NCBI GenBank assembly: GCA_038373865.1
Contig: JAXGGA010003937.1
Coordinates: 1 to 64,000, forward strand
DNA from: Uloborus plumipes
Lineage: Eukaryota > Arthropoda > Arachnida > Araneae > Uloboridae
DNA: 64,000 bases
Direction of reading: 5' to 3'
Positions 55,885-64,000 of this stretch are shown one piece after another. Both the position numbers and the translations under genes were made by a program. Under the pieces are notes generated by a model that saw nothing but the letters and a program-made list of their open reading frames with translations, was not told the origin of the DNA and did not search any database. Positions within the stretch are counted from its first letter, which is position 1, and each line of letters starts with the position of its first letter.

Positions 55885-57191
55885 GGGTAAAGTGGGGTAA
55901 TTGCGTACTTGGGGCAAATGTGTACTCATTTGAAAAAAGGAGGAAAAACTGAAGCTAGCTGCTATCTAGTGGCACCATTTGGAAGCCTGTAGGTTAGTGA
56001 TCACTTCTCAGATGGCTGCACCTATGTCCAGATAATAAGGCTTTATCAATCTGCCTCCATTTCGTCAGGTGTTTTTTTTCGTTGTGAATCACATTTCGCG
56101 GACTTTTGTTTACAGTGCTGCAGGATCACCATTTTCAGCTAAATTTGATTAGTTCTTGGATAAATCACTTGAAGGTAAGTTGTTTTCCTCATTAATGGCT
56201 GCAGAATAGTTGAATTAATGCTTACCTATACATACTGTTGGGGTATACATTTACCCCGGTTTGTTTTCAGTCACGGGGTAAATGTGTACTTTTTCCTGGG
56301 GCAAATGTGTACTACAGTAAACATTTACCCTAAGCAAAATTTACATAGAATACACATTCACCCACTCCTTATTAGACTTTTACAATCTTATTAGGGCGTA
56401 TATTTTTGTTCCCAAATGTTTGATTGACCTCCTCACAATAAATTAATTGAAAAAAATGGAGAAAACACTTTCGTTTACCCTCACTCTGAAGATATTAGCG
56501 AAATCGATGGCAATGCTATTGTCACCAAGCTTCCAGAGCCATCTGAGGGAAAAAGAGGTGTTTTGATATTCCCAGCTAAATTTTCCTCCTACAACATGGG
56601 TTAGCAGAGTTGCTGAAGGTCTCACTCAAATTTGCTATTCTCATTTTGGCCAGGACTCGCCACTATAATTCCTTTTTTTTTACATTCCAAGATACAAATT
56701 TTGGCATGTTCTTTTCAATTTTGCTATTAAAGACGTTTTTTCCCCTTTAATCCTATGCTTTGTACTTTGTTTTCACCTTTGTAAACTGTACCAATTAAGA
56801 GAGGACAGAAGGTGGGCAACAAAAAAGTGCATAGCTTCCGCTGGAGAATTCGGAAATAAAAAAATCATACACAGAATTTTTTGTCCTTAACTGCTCTTTT
56901 GTACTTATTTGGCCCAACAGCAAAACAACTGAATTGTATAGGATTTTCATGCGGCGTACACATTTGCCCCAACTTGTGGGGAAAATGTGTACTTCAGAGA
57001 TGGTTTTAAAAACATAGCAATACAACCATGAAAAAAATAGTTTTTTAAAAATTCTTTGGGTGATTTGTAATCTAGAGAAACGCCGCTAAAAGATGATATA
57101 AAAAAATAAAATTCTGAATACCCCCCTCCCCACCAGAAACTTAAGAAGTTGAATTTCGTCAAAACAGGTACACAATTACCCCACTTCACCC
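55885..57191. mobile_element. pogo/Tigger-like element (1307 bp), TA-flanked
   Basis: Ends GGGTAAAGTGGGGTAATTGC and complement GGGTGAAGTGGGGTAATTGT with TA at 55883-55884 and 57192-57193. GGGGYAAATGTGTACT or its complement recurs at least six times (55911, 56240, 56275, 56298, 56955, 56980). A C-terminal transposase relic lies at 56428-56604, so this is an internally deleted copy of an autonomous element. Confidence 0.75.
56428..56604 (+). pseudogene. Remnant of a pogo-like DDE transposase C-terminus
   Basis: The frame reads ...LIEKNGENTFVYPHSEDISE followed by IDGNAIVTKLPEPSEGKRGV and LIFPAKFSSYNMG, then TAG at 56602. The pattern (hydrophobic-YP, DI-x-x-I, KLP-x-P-x-x-x-x-RG, IFP) resembles the tail of pogo/Tigger-type transposases as I recall them. 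An upstream in-frame stop at 56425 and absence of the DDE and CENP-B-like HTH regions show it is a fragment. It is flanked by the TA-bounded ends of the element. Confidence 0.5.
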
Positions 57192-57513
57192 TAATGAAAT
57201 TAAGATACAACAGATTTGGAGTGTCCTTGTAGGCAGTTTTGTGCAGCAATCGATACTTTTTATCAAAATGGAATTTCCCTATTATTAAAAGGAGAATTGA
57301 AAATACAAAATGGAAATGTCCCGTTTTCGCTTCCAGATCTACCGCTCTCTCTCTCCATAATCAAGCTATAACTCATATAATGTTGACGAAAAGCAGCAGA
57401 GTTTGAGTTTTCAGGTGGTCAGCCACATCACAGAGTTAACTTTGCCCAATTGAAGTAGCGCTATCTATGTTGTTGTTGTTTTGTGCCAGCTATATTACAC
57501 TGCAAGGCTTCTT
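57192..57513. other. Spacer, nothing recognised
   Basis: Intronic or intergenic sequence with CT-rich and TTG microsatellite patches (57343, 57470). Confidence 0.4.
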
Positions 57514-57667
57514 GACACTGAGGTCGTGACGTCACCGTGATGTCAGCCTATGAAAAACGCGCTAGATGAAACGTCACAGCCTACTTGGCGAATTAGAGGA
57601 GCTCGCTAACTGCGTGTGAGCTCTTATTGGCTCCGCGCGTCGTGACGTTAGTGTCAACTTAAGTTGC
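57514..57667 (-). mobile_element. TGACGTCA-bearing MITE (copy 3, inverted)
   Basis: The reverse complement matches 27587-27740 from AGCAACTTAAGTTGACAC to CACCGTGACGTCA...CTCAGTG. Near-identity over about 154 bp suggests recent spread of this family. Confidence 0.8.
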
Positions 57668-57885
57668 TGTATAGTATAGGCTGGCAATTTGGGGTGCTCT
57701 GCTTCACTTTTCCAATTGCACCGCCATTTGGCAACAATTCCCAGCACAACAACACATTCACACAAGGAAAGGACAAGGACAGGAGAGAGGAAGTACATCC
57801 ATGCCCGATCCGGGATTCGAACCCGGAACTTGCCCATCCGTGTCTGACTTCTCGGACCACTATCCATTTTACGTTCAATTACTCC
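57668..57885 (-). mobile_element. tRNA-derived SINE
   Basis: On the minus strand a tRNA-like head (about 57875 to 57802) has TGGATAGTGGTCCGAGAAG as A-box region and GGTTCGAATCC as B-box. A body rich in CTCTCCTGTCC and GTGTTGTTGTGCTGGGAATT follows. The acceptor stem is not conserved, so it is not a tRNA gene. Open frames across it are fortuitous. Confidence 0.65.
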
Positions 57886-59962
57886 CGTCGCACAGTGTTT
57901 CGATTAATGTTAGCTAGCTGGACAAAATTATTTTTCGTCATTTTTACATATTTCTGGATAAGAGCTCAATTTTTTCCCGTGTTCAACCTACATTAGTAGA
58001 ACCTTAAAATGATGTGAAAGGTTGCGGCACAGCACATTCAACTTCGAATTTTATGTCTTTGTCAAGCCAGTTTGCATTAGTTGCCAAAAAACGCTGCTTT
58101 GATTTTCCAGCAGAGACCCATTTAGCAGAAATTTTGGAGGAATAGTTAGCTAATTTTTTCCTGATTTTTCTTTCAGAGTCCTATGCAAGGTTTTCAAAAT
58201 TAAATTTAGAAGAAAAGATTTCGAAGAGAACATAGCTTTTTTCTCCTTTTGGGGGCTTCAACCATTCTTCAAAGAAATCCCACCCCGAAAGAAAGTACTC
58301 GAGAAAAAATATGTTGTACTCGAGTGTGCTGCCTGTAATACGGCTTATTAATAATGGGAAAGGTGCAGCTATTATATATAGAAAATTTAGCCCGGGGGCA
58401 AACGGGGGCGAGTGTTTCCCGTCACGTGAAAGTTTCGAAACAAGCAAAACTATTTTGTTCATCTTAAAATGTTTTTCTTAATGTTACTTAATTATCAGAT
58501 AGAATAATTTCAGTAGGCAAAATTTGCACTTACCAGTATAAATAACACCCATCTTGAACAATTAAATCATATAAATTTCGGAAAGCTTAAATTTTATGTA
58601 CTTAAAATGATGTCTCGAACTCAATTGCTTTATTCTAAAACAAAGAGATACGTAGCTTCAGCCCTTAATACTCACCTGGCGGAAGTGAGTTAGACATAAA
58701 CAAATAATGAAGCATCATGTTTTGGTGTATTGTTGACATTATCTCAATGACGAATTTTAGAATTCCGAACTTGACTTTTGTCCGCCTAGCTTACACTAAT
58801 CGAAACACTGTGCGTCGTCCTATCTTAAATATTTACTCCGAAAACAATTCAACAGTTCAACAGAGGAAAAAATCAATCACTCTCTTTCTCCTAGTACTGT
58901 TTTAAGACTCTTTAAAAGAACTTTTTCGAAATCTTCCTTTGCTAATTTCCTTTTGATTAATCGCAAAATTTAAGAAATACACGATAAAATAAAAGGAATA
59001 TTTGTGCCCTTATTTAAATGGAAAGAAGAACCTCTCAGTTTGTTTATCTTAGAGGTTTTCTCTTCTATTCAAGACCAAGGATGTGTTGTGACAAAGAGAA
59101 TGACACAACTTCCGGGAAAGATAATGATGCTTTAATGTGGCGTATTTTGACGCTTTAATGGAGGAAAAGAAATCGTGATTTTTGATCGATTTTGCATTTA
59201 TTTTGCAGGCTTTTCTAGAAACAATTAGCGTCAAGTGGGTGGAAAATTTATGAAACTTATCAAAATCAATTATCTGAACTTATTGAAAGGCATTTTAATT
59301 GTCACTTTATATTTTCTTCTAGAAGTTTAAATACTGTAATTTAGTGCTATCTAGTACAATACGGTAAGGGTAGATTTTATTTTTAAAAGCTGCAAATACT
59401 CGAATTTCGTTCAAAAAGACGCTTATTCCCACTAAAATAGTGCAAATCATGATAGATACTTTTAAAATGTCTTTTTAAATTTATTTAATAACCACCAATT
59501 AATCATATAGTTTTACTGATTCTCAAGTTAATTGTGAACAATCAAGTTTCACTAAGTAATCAAATTTAATTTATGAAGGGTTTAAAATATTTTTTAAGAA
59601 CAATAAGGACACTAATAAAGGTGCCCCAACTCGCCGCGGAATCGAAAAACTATCTCATAAAGTGGCTTAAGAGGGTAGAACATGATGACTTAACTTCAAA
59701 CACAAGATTTCTTAAGTTTACAATGCATTGAGGACATAAAGCTAGCAATCCCTTGTAAAACTTATGATTCATCCTGGCGTTTATATTGAGCATTCGTTTT
59801 ATGTCTGTCCAAGAAAAACAAAATCTAATTTTCAGATATTTTTCGCTTGACATTAATGTGATTGTGTGTTAATCCCTCAACATATCGTGCTTGTCGAAAG
59901 CGTGAGCCAACGAAATAACCCAAAGAATCCAAAAGTACAAGATAACTGAAGTTAACCATATA
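57886..59962. other. No gene recognised
   Basis: Mixed composition. A good-looking acceptor at 58173 (TTTTTCTTTCAG|AGTCC) is not followed by a convincing exon; the GEF phase-0 frame hits a stop within nine codons. No bounded element. Confidence 0.35.
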
Positions 59963-60211
59963 ATATCGCACCCTTGCTACAAAAGTGCCACAACTCAGAA
60001 ATTGTAATTTTTGAGTTATGAGCGTCATCAGACGTAGTTTACACGTCTCTACCAATCTTCAAAAGAGCCAGAAGTTGCATTGAAAAATCAGCCGCCATAG
60101 GGCAGTTATGGCGTTTTGTTGTTATCAAGATGCATCCCCAGTAGCACCAGAACGTTCAAATTTGGTGCAAAAATGGTGTTATTGGTCAAATAACGGTGCT
60201 AAGTGTCCCTT

Positions 60212-60517
60212 GAACGTTATATTCGACGTGCAAAAACAGTAATATTATCACGGTGTCATTTCAGTGCTTAAAGAACGTGATATTTGACGTGTAAAAACAG
60301 TAATATTATCACGGTGACATTTCAGTGCTTAAGGAACGTGATATTTGACGTGCAAAAACAGTAATATTATCACGGTGTCATTTCAGTGCTTAAGGAACGT
60401 GATATTTGACGTGCAAAAACAGTAATATTATCACGGTGTCATTTCAGTGCTTAAGGAACGTGATATTTGACGTGCAAAAACAGTAATATTATCACGGTGT
60501 CATTTCAGTGCTTAAGG
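60212..60517 (+). repeat. 61-bp tandem array, five units
   Basis: Unit words: GAACGTGATATTTGACGTGC, AAAAACAGTAATATTATCAC, GGTGTCATTTCAGTGCTTAA. The first unit is the most diverged (GAACGTTATATTCGACG), the rest nearly identical. Confidence 0.9.
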
Positions 60518-60784
60518 AGGTGCTTAATTTCTCAGAATTGAGGTCGTGAATTGCTGCTTTTGAGAAAGGGGGGAGGAATCATATCTGCAGAAACTTAAAG
60601 TTTTATCCTGAACAACTCTTTCTTCCAAGATCCTAATCAGATTTTCATGCATTTCAGTAAAAAAACATTATATTCATACTAATAAAATGATATGATTTAC
60701 GCCCTTAGTCTTTCATAGATGGCGCCTCCTGCAAAAAAAATTTCCTTTTAAAGTATTATTTTTATCCTTCGATAAGTTCAAGTA

Positions 60785-60844
60785 GCGTCTAGTGGTTAGC
60801 GTGTCCTGCTGGAGTCGCAAGGAACCCGCGTTCGAATCCGGCGG
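60785..60844 (+). other. tRNA-like segment (SINE head) in left arm
   Basis: GTCTAGTGGTTAGCGTGTCC (A-box-like) and CGTTCGAATCC (B-box) are separated as in a tRNA promoter. No acceptor stem pairing, so not a functional tRNA gene. Mirrored at 61812-61873. Confidence 0.5.
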
Positions 60845-61811
60845 AATGAATATATTAAATTCAAAGTAAATAAACAATCAATAAATTAATTAAGTAATTA
60901 AATAATTAAAACCAAGATGGCGACGATCATGCATCAAAAATGGCGGATCAAAAATGACGTCACGGTTAAAATACGTCACGGCCCCGGATAGTGGGGTATA
61001 CGCAGTATACTTTTTCAGCTGGGGAGCACTGAAAACAAACGTATTTCCAGAACCTAAATATAACCTATCATTCCACGTTCAAAACTGGGACAAAAAAAGG
61101 TGGTCAACACCAGATTTCGACGTGTCATATTACCATCGATCGATGAGACACATAGACGTTGGCAACACGTGCTGCGAGAACGTGTTTTGAACGTGCCGGC
61201 TGGTGCGCTCTGTACGTGTTGCAGAACGTGTTTTGAACGCCTTTGTGCTGCTTGGGATAGGACCCCTTCCCCTGAAATGCCACATCTTGAGTTGTCGTCC
61301 AGCCGTCGTAGAGACTAGAACATTGACTGACGATCATAGTTTGAGATACATCGGTCTTCATATTGACAAATTCAAAAATACTAAAATCCCAAGCAGCACA
61401 AAAGCGTTCAAAACACGTTCTGCAACACGTACAGAGCTCACCAGCCGGCACGTTCAAAACACGTTCTCGCAGCACGTGTTGTCAACGTCTATGTGTCTCA
61501 TCGATCGATAGTAATATGACACGTCGAAATCTGGTGTTGACCACCTTTTTTTGTCCCAGTTTTGAACGTGGAATGATAGGTTATATTTAGGTTCTGGAAA
61601 TACGTTTATTTTTGGTGCTCCCCAGCTAAAAAAGTATACTACGTATACCCCACTATCCGGGGCCGTGACGTGTGTTTTTTAACCGTGACGTCATTTTTGA
61701 TCCACCATTTTTGATCCATGATCGTCGCCATCTTAATTTTAATTATTTAATTACTGAATTAATTTATTTAATTATTGATTGTTTAATTACTTTGAATTTA
61801 ATATCATTCAT

Positions 61812-61873
61812 TCCGCGGAATTCGAACGCGGGTCCCTTGCGACTCCAGTCGGACACGCTAACCACTAGACGCT
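61812..61873 (-). other. tRNA-like segment in right arm
   Basis: Minus-strand copy of the 60785 segment: GTCTAGTGGTTAGCGTGTCC and GCGTTCGAATTCC; the B-box has an extra T. Confidence 0.5.
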
Positions 61874-62138
61874 GCTTGATCTCATCGAGGGAGAAAAATA
61901 ATACTTTAAAAGAAAATTTTTTTGCAGGAGGCGCCATCTATGAAAGACTAAGGGCGTAAATCATATAATTTTATTAGTATGAATATAATGTTTTTTTTAC
62001 TGAAATGCATGCAAATCTGATTAGGATCTTGGGAGAAAGAGTTGTTTAGGATAAAACTTAGTTTCTGCAGATATGATTCCCCCCCCCTTTCTAAAAAGCA
62101 GCAATTCACGACCTCAATTCTGAGAAATTAAGCACCTC

Positions 62139-62565
62139 CTTAAGCACTGAAATGACACCGTGATAATATTACTGTTTTTGCACGTCAAATATCACGTTCC
62201 TTAAGCACTGAAATGACACCGTGATAATATTACTGTTTTTGCACGTCAAATATCACGTTCCTTAAGCACTGAAATGACACCGTGATACTATTACTGTTGT
62301 TGCACGTCAAATATCACGTTCCTTAAGCACTGAAATGACACCGTGATAATATTACTGTTCTTACACGTCAAATATCACGTTCCTTAAGCACTGAAATGAC
62401 ACCGTGATAATATTACTGTTTTTGCACGTCAAATATCACGTTCCTTAAGCACTGAAATGACACCGTGATAATATTACTGTTTTTACACGTCAAATATCAC
62501 GTTCTTTAAGCACTGAAATGACACCGTGATAATATTACTGTTTTTGCACGTCGAATATAACGTTC
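62139..62565 (-). repeat. 61-bp tandem array, seven units
   Basis: Inverse of the array at 60212. Seven units with few differences (CGTGATACTATTACTGTTGT in the third). The copy-number difference shows the arms have changed independently. Confidence 0.9.
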
Positions 62566-62735
62566 AAGGGACACTTAGCACCGTTATTTGACCAATAACA
62601 CCATTTTTGCACCAAATTTGAACGTTCTGGTGCTGCTGGGGATGTGCCTAATCAGCCCGGGAAGTTTTTTTGCAATTCCTGGAAAACAGTTTTTTGAGTT
62701 GTGGCACTTTTGCAGCAAGGATGCGATATATATAT

Positions 62736-62836
62736 ATATATATAGGTAAAATGTGAAAATAAGATGTTGAACAACCTCTCAGTTTGTTTCATATATAGTT
62801 TGTTTCAGTTTGTTTCACTTCATATATAAACACCTA

Positions 62837-62900
<64 letters not shown>

Positions 62901-62971
62901 TAAAATGTGAAAATAAGATGTTGAACAACCTCTCAGTTTGTTTCAGTTTGTTTCACTTCATATATAAACAC

Positions 62972-63031
<60 letters not shown>

Positions 63032-63118
63032 TAAAATGTGAAAATAAGATGTTGAACAACCTCTCAGTTTGTTTCATATATAGTTTGTTTCAGTTTGTTT
63101 CACTTCATATATAAACAC

Positions 63119-63155
<37 letters not shown>
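62736..63155 (+). repeat. Tandem repeat with (AT)n spacers, three units
   Basis: GGTAAAATGTGAAAATAAGA begins units at about 62743, 62899 and 63030. Each continues CCTCTCAGTTTGTTTC... to ATATAAACACCTAATATAT and is separated by long (AT)n tracts. The middle unit lacks the internal CATATATAGTTTGTTT. Confidence 0.85.
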
Positions 63156-63156
<1 letters not shown>

Positions 63157-63565
63157 TATCGTCATTGTAAATGCCGATACCTATATGTTACTAATCGCCA
63201 CCATTAAGGCGCGGAAGTCAATCGTGCTGGCACATCATTTATTTTCTCTCGTAATGCGAGTATACGGTTTGATTGGATTCAACTGTATGCAAATGTCTGT
63301 AGCTTGAAAATTATTTAAGCATTAGTCGACTGTATATTAGGTGTAAGTTCTGAGTTAATTTTTGTAAGTTACATATCCATGTTATGTTATATTGTAAAAA
63401 CGTTCGTTTTGAATTTATTCTTGAGTATAGAATAAATGAATGTATTCTAAAGATGAAGTTATTTTTAGTCTTACTACACTAGTAAAGGATTGAATGCTAA
63501 ATATTTTCAAAAATCAGATCATATCAAGGCGTGTATGTTAATCGCGCCAGATAATTTTGATATTA
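63156..63565. other. No gene recognised
   Basis: Spacer between the (AT)n repeat and the Tc1-like element. A short GGTATCGTCATTGTAAATGC / GCCGATACC inverted pair lies at 63152-63182. Confidence 0.4.
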
Positions 63566-64000
63566 CACTGGCGGAAAAAAAAATCCCATCACCAAGAAAG
63601 ACTTGTGTTATATAAACGAAATTTGGTAGGCGTGTTTATACGACTGAAAGATGACATCGATTGAAATTTCGCGTTCCGCGCATAAGTGTGGCGCAGCTGG
63701 CGTCACTCAGAACATGCAAATAAGGCTTGTTTTAAAAGCGTGTTGTGAAGCTCGTGTGTATTATTTTTCCGTGAAATTTGACGGATTGCGTTCATGTTAG
63801 CTAGGAATGCCTTTAAGAAGACGAAGAAAGCCATTATCAACAGCTCACCGAGTTTAAACGAGGTCGTACAATTTGGCTACGAGAAGGTGGATTTTCATTT
63901 CGCAATATTGCAGAAAGACTTGGGTGGGAATGTTTCCACCATGCATGATTATTGGAAGCTATGGGCAAGGGATGGTACTAACTCAAGAAGATTGAGTTCC
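63566..64000 (+). mobile_element. Tc1-like transposon, 5' part, continues past window
   Basis: It begins CACTGGCGGAAAAAAAAATC after TA (63564-63565), the typical Tc1/mariner start. About 240 bp of leader precedes the transposase start codon at 63807. The 3' end is outside the window. Confidence 0.75.
63807..64000 (+). pseudogene. Tc1-like transposase N-terminus, frameshifted
   Basis: ATG at 63807 reads MPLRRRRK, then a shift near 63831 to HYQQLTEFKRGRTIWLREGG followed by FSFRNIAERLG. A second shift near 63930 restores VSTMHDYWKLWARDGTNSRR. This matches the N-terminal helix-turn-helix (paired-like) DNA-binding domain of Tc1-family transposases: LxxFERGRxIGLREGGxSxRxIAxxLG followed by VxxxWxxW. 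At least two frameshifts make it non-functional. The catalytic DDE region lies beyond the window. Confidence 0.75.

Larger units (their letters stand above)
60136..61256 (+). mobile_element. CCCCAGTAGCAC...GTGCTGCTTGGG element, left copy
   Basis: It starts CCCCAGTAGCACC and ends GTGCTGCTTGGG, the terminal motif of the 108-bp and 417-bp elements. The order is: 61-bp array (five units), middle with CTTTCATAGATGGCGCCTCC, tRNA-like segment, a segment with GGGGTATACGCAGTATACTT, then ACGTGTT/AACGTG-rich DNA. It may itself be two nested elements. Coding capacity is absent. Confidence 0.6.
61388..62641 (-). mobile_element. Same element, right inverted copy
   Basis: CCCAAGCAGCACAAAAGCG to GTGCTGCTGGGG. 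It is the inverse of the left copy but carries seven 61-bp units instead of five. Confidence 0.6.
59963..62735. repeat. 2.8-kb inverted repeat with spacer at 61257-61387
   Basis: The left arm 60136-61256 and right arm 61388-62641 are reverse complements along their length, apart from array copy number and minor differences. Homology also extends outside both: TGCTACAAAAGTGCCACAAC (59974) is mirrored at 62697-62722. Each arm has 61-bp repeats, a shared AT-rich middle and a tRNA-like segment. The spacer is 131 bp. Confidence 0.85.

Noticed and set aside
57802..57875. tRNA gene (minus)
   Set aside because: B-box is good but the stems do not pair and a SINE-like body follows.
58146..58260. Possible next RhoGEF exon after TTTTTCTTTCAG at 58173
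   Set aside because: In the required phase the frame stops within nine codons and no donor follows. Nothing resembles DH helix 1-2 sequence.
60212..60517. CRISPR-like array of 61-bp units
   Set aside because: Whole units are repeated with no unique spacers, in an animal genome; it is a minisatellite.
61125..61511. Open frames on both strands of about 100 codons
   Set aside because: They mirror each other because of the palindrome and read across the spacer; composition follows the ACGTGTT words.

Overview
This window is AT-rich, repeat-dense animal nuclear DNA. The transposon mix (Tc1/mariner, pogo/Tigger-like, piggyBac-like, hAT, Helitron, a Penelope-like element, tRNA-derived SINEs) and the long introns suggest an arthropod, perhaps a chelicerate such as a spider. 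That is an inference from composition and I cannot fix the species.

Only two stretches look like host coding sequence, both on the + strand: a 141-bp exon at 24468-24608 and a 78-bp exon at 48525-48602. Both are phase 0 with good splice signals and are separated by a 23.9-kb intron. The second encodes the start of a Dbl-homology (DH) domain, so the gene is probably a Rho guanine-nucleotide exchange factor; its first helix most resembles ARHGEF17-type proteins. Upstream and downstream exons were not found and probably lie outside the window. Most of the window would then be introns of this one gene, although 1-24467 could also be intergenic.

Layout. 1-6.0 kb: a piggyBac-like MITE broken by a 3.8-kb TA-flanked element full of nested palindromes and a 146-bp tandem array. 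6-18 kb: scattered MITEs, a mariner relic, a small Helitron, a 745-bp element with 9-bp target duplications, a second block of the 146-bp family, and a region carrying an iterated GTTACGTCYGTAAC motif. 18.5-22.1 kb: a roughly 300-bp satellite invaded by a SINE, a TTAA-flanked MITE and 108-bp elements. 24.6-48.5 kb (the intron): TTAA-flanked MITEs, four copies of a pogo-like element with CAGTGAACTCTCACTTAT ends, an inverted Penelope-like pair with hammerhead-like motifs, a Helitron, a hAT element inside a 175-bp tandem repeat, and a second Penelope-like palindrome. 48.6-64 kb: a tRNA-like-bearing MITE, a CATCGG-rich element, a hAT element with satellite-like interior, a nested Helitron, a pogo-like element with a transposase C-terminal relic, a 2.8-kb inverted repeat holding 61-bp arrays, AT-rich tandem repeats, and the frameshifted start of a Tc1-like transposase running off the end.

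The strongest candidate for something undescribed is a set of elements that share the terminal motif CCCARGYAGCAC/GTGCTRCYTGGG but have unrelated interiors built from short iterated words. They look like non-autonomous elements mobilised by one unknown transposase. No operon, CRISPR, rRNA gene, functional tRNA gene or intact transposase gene was found.
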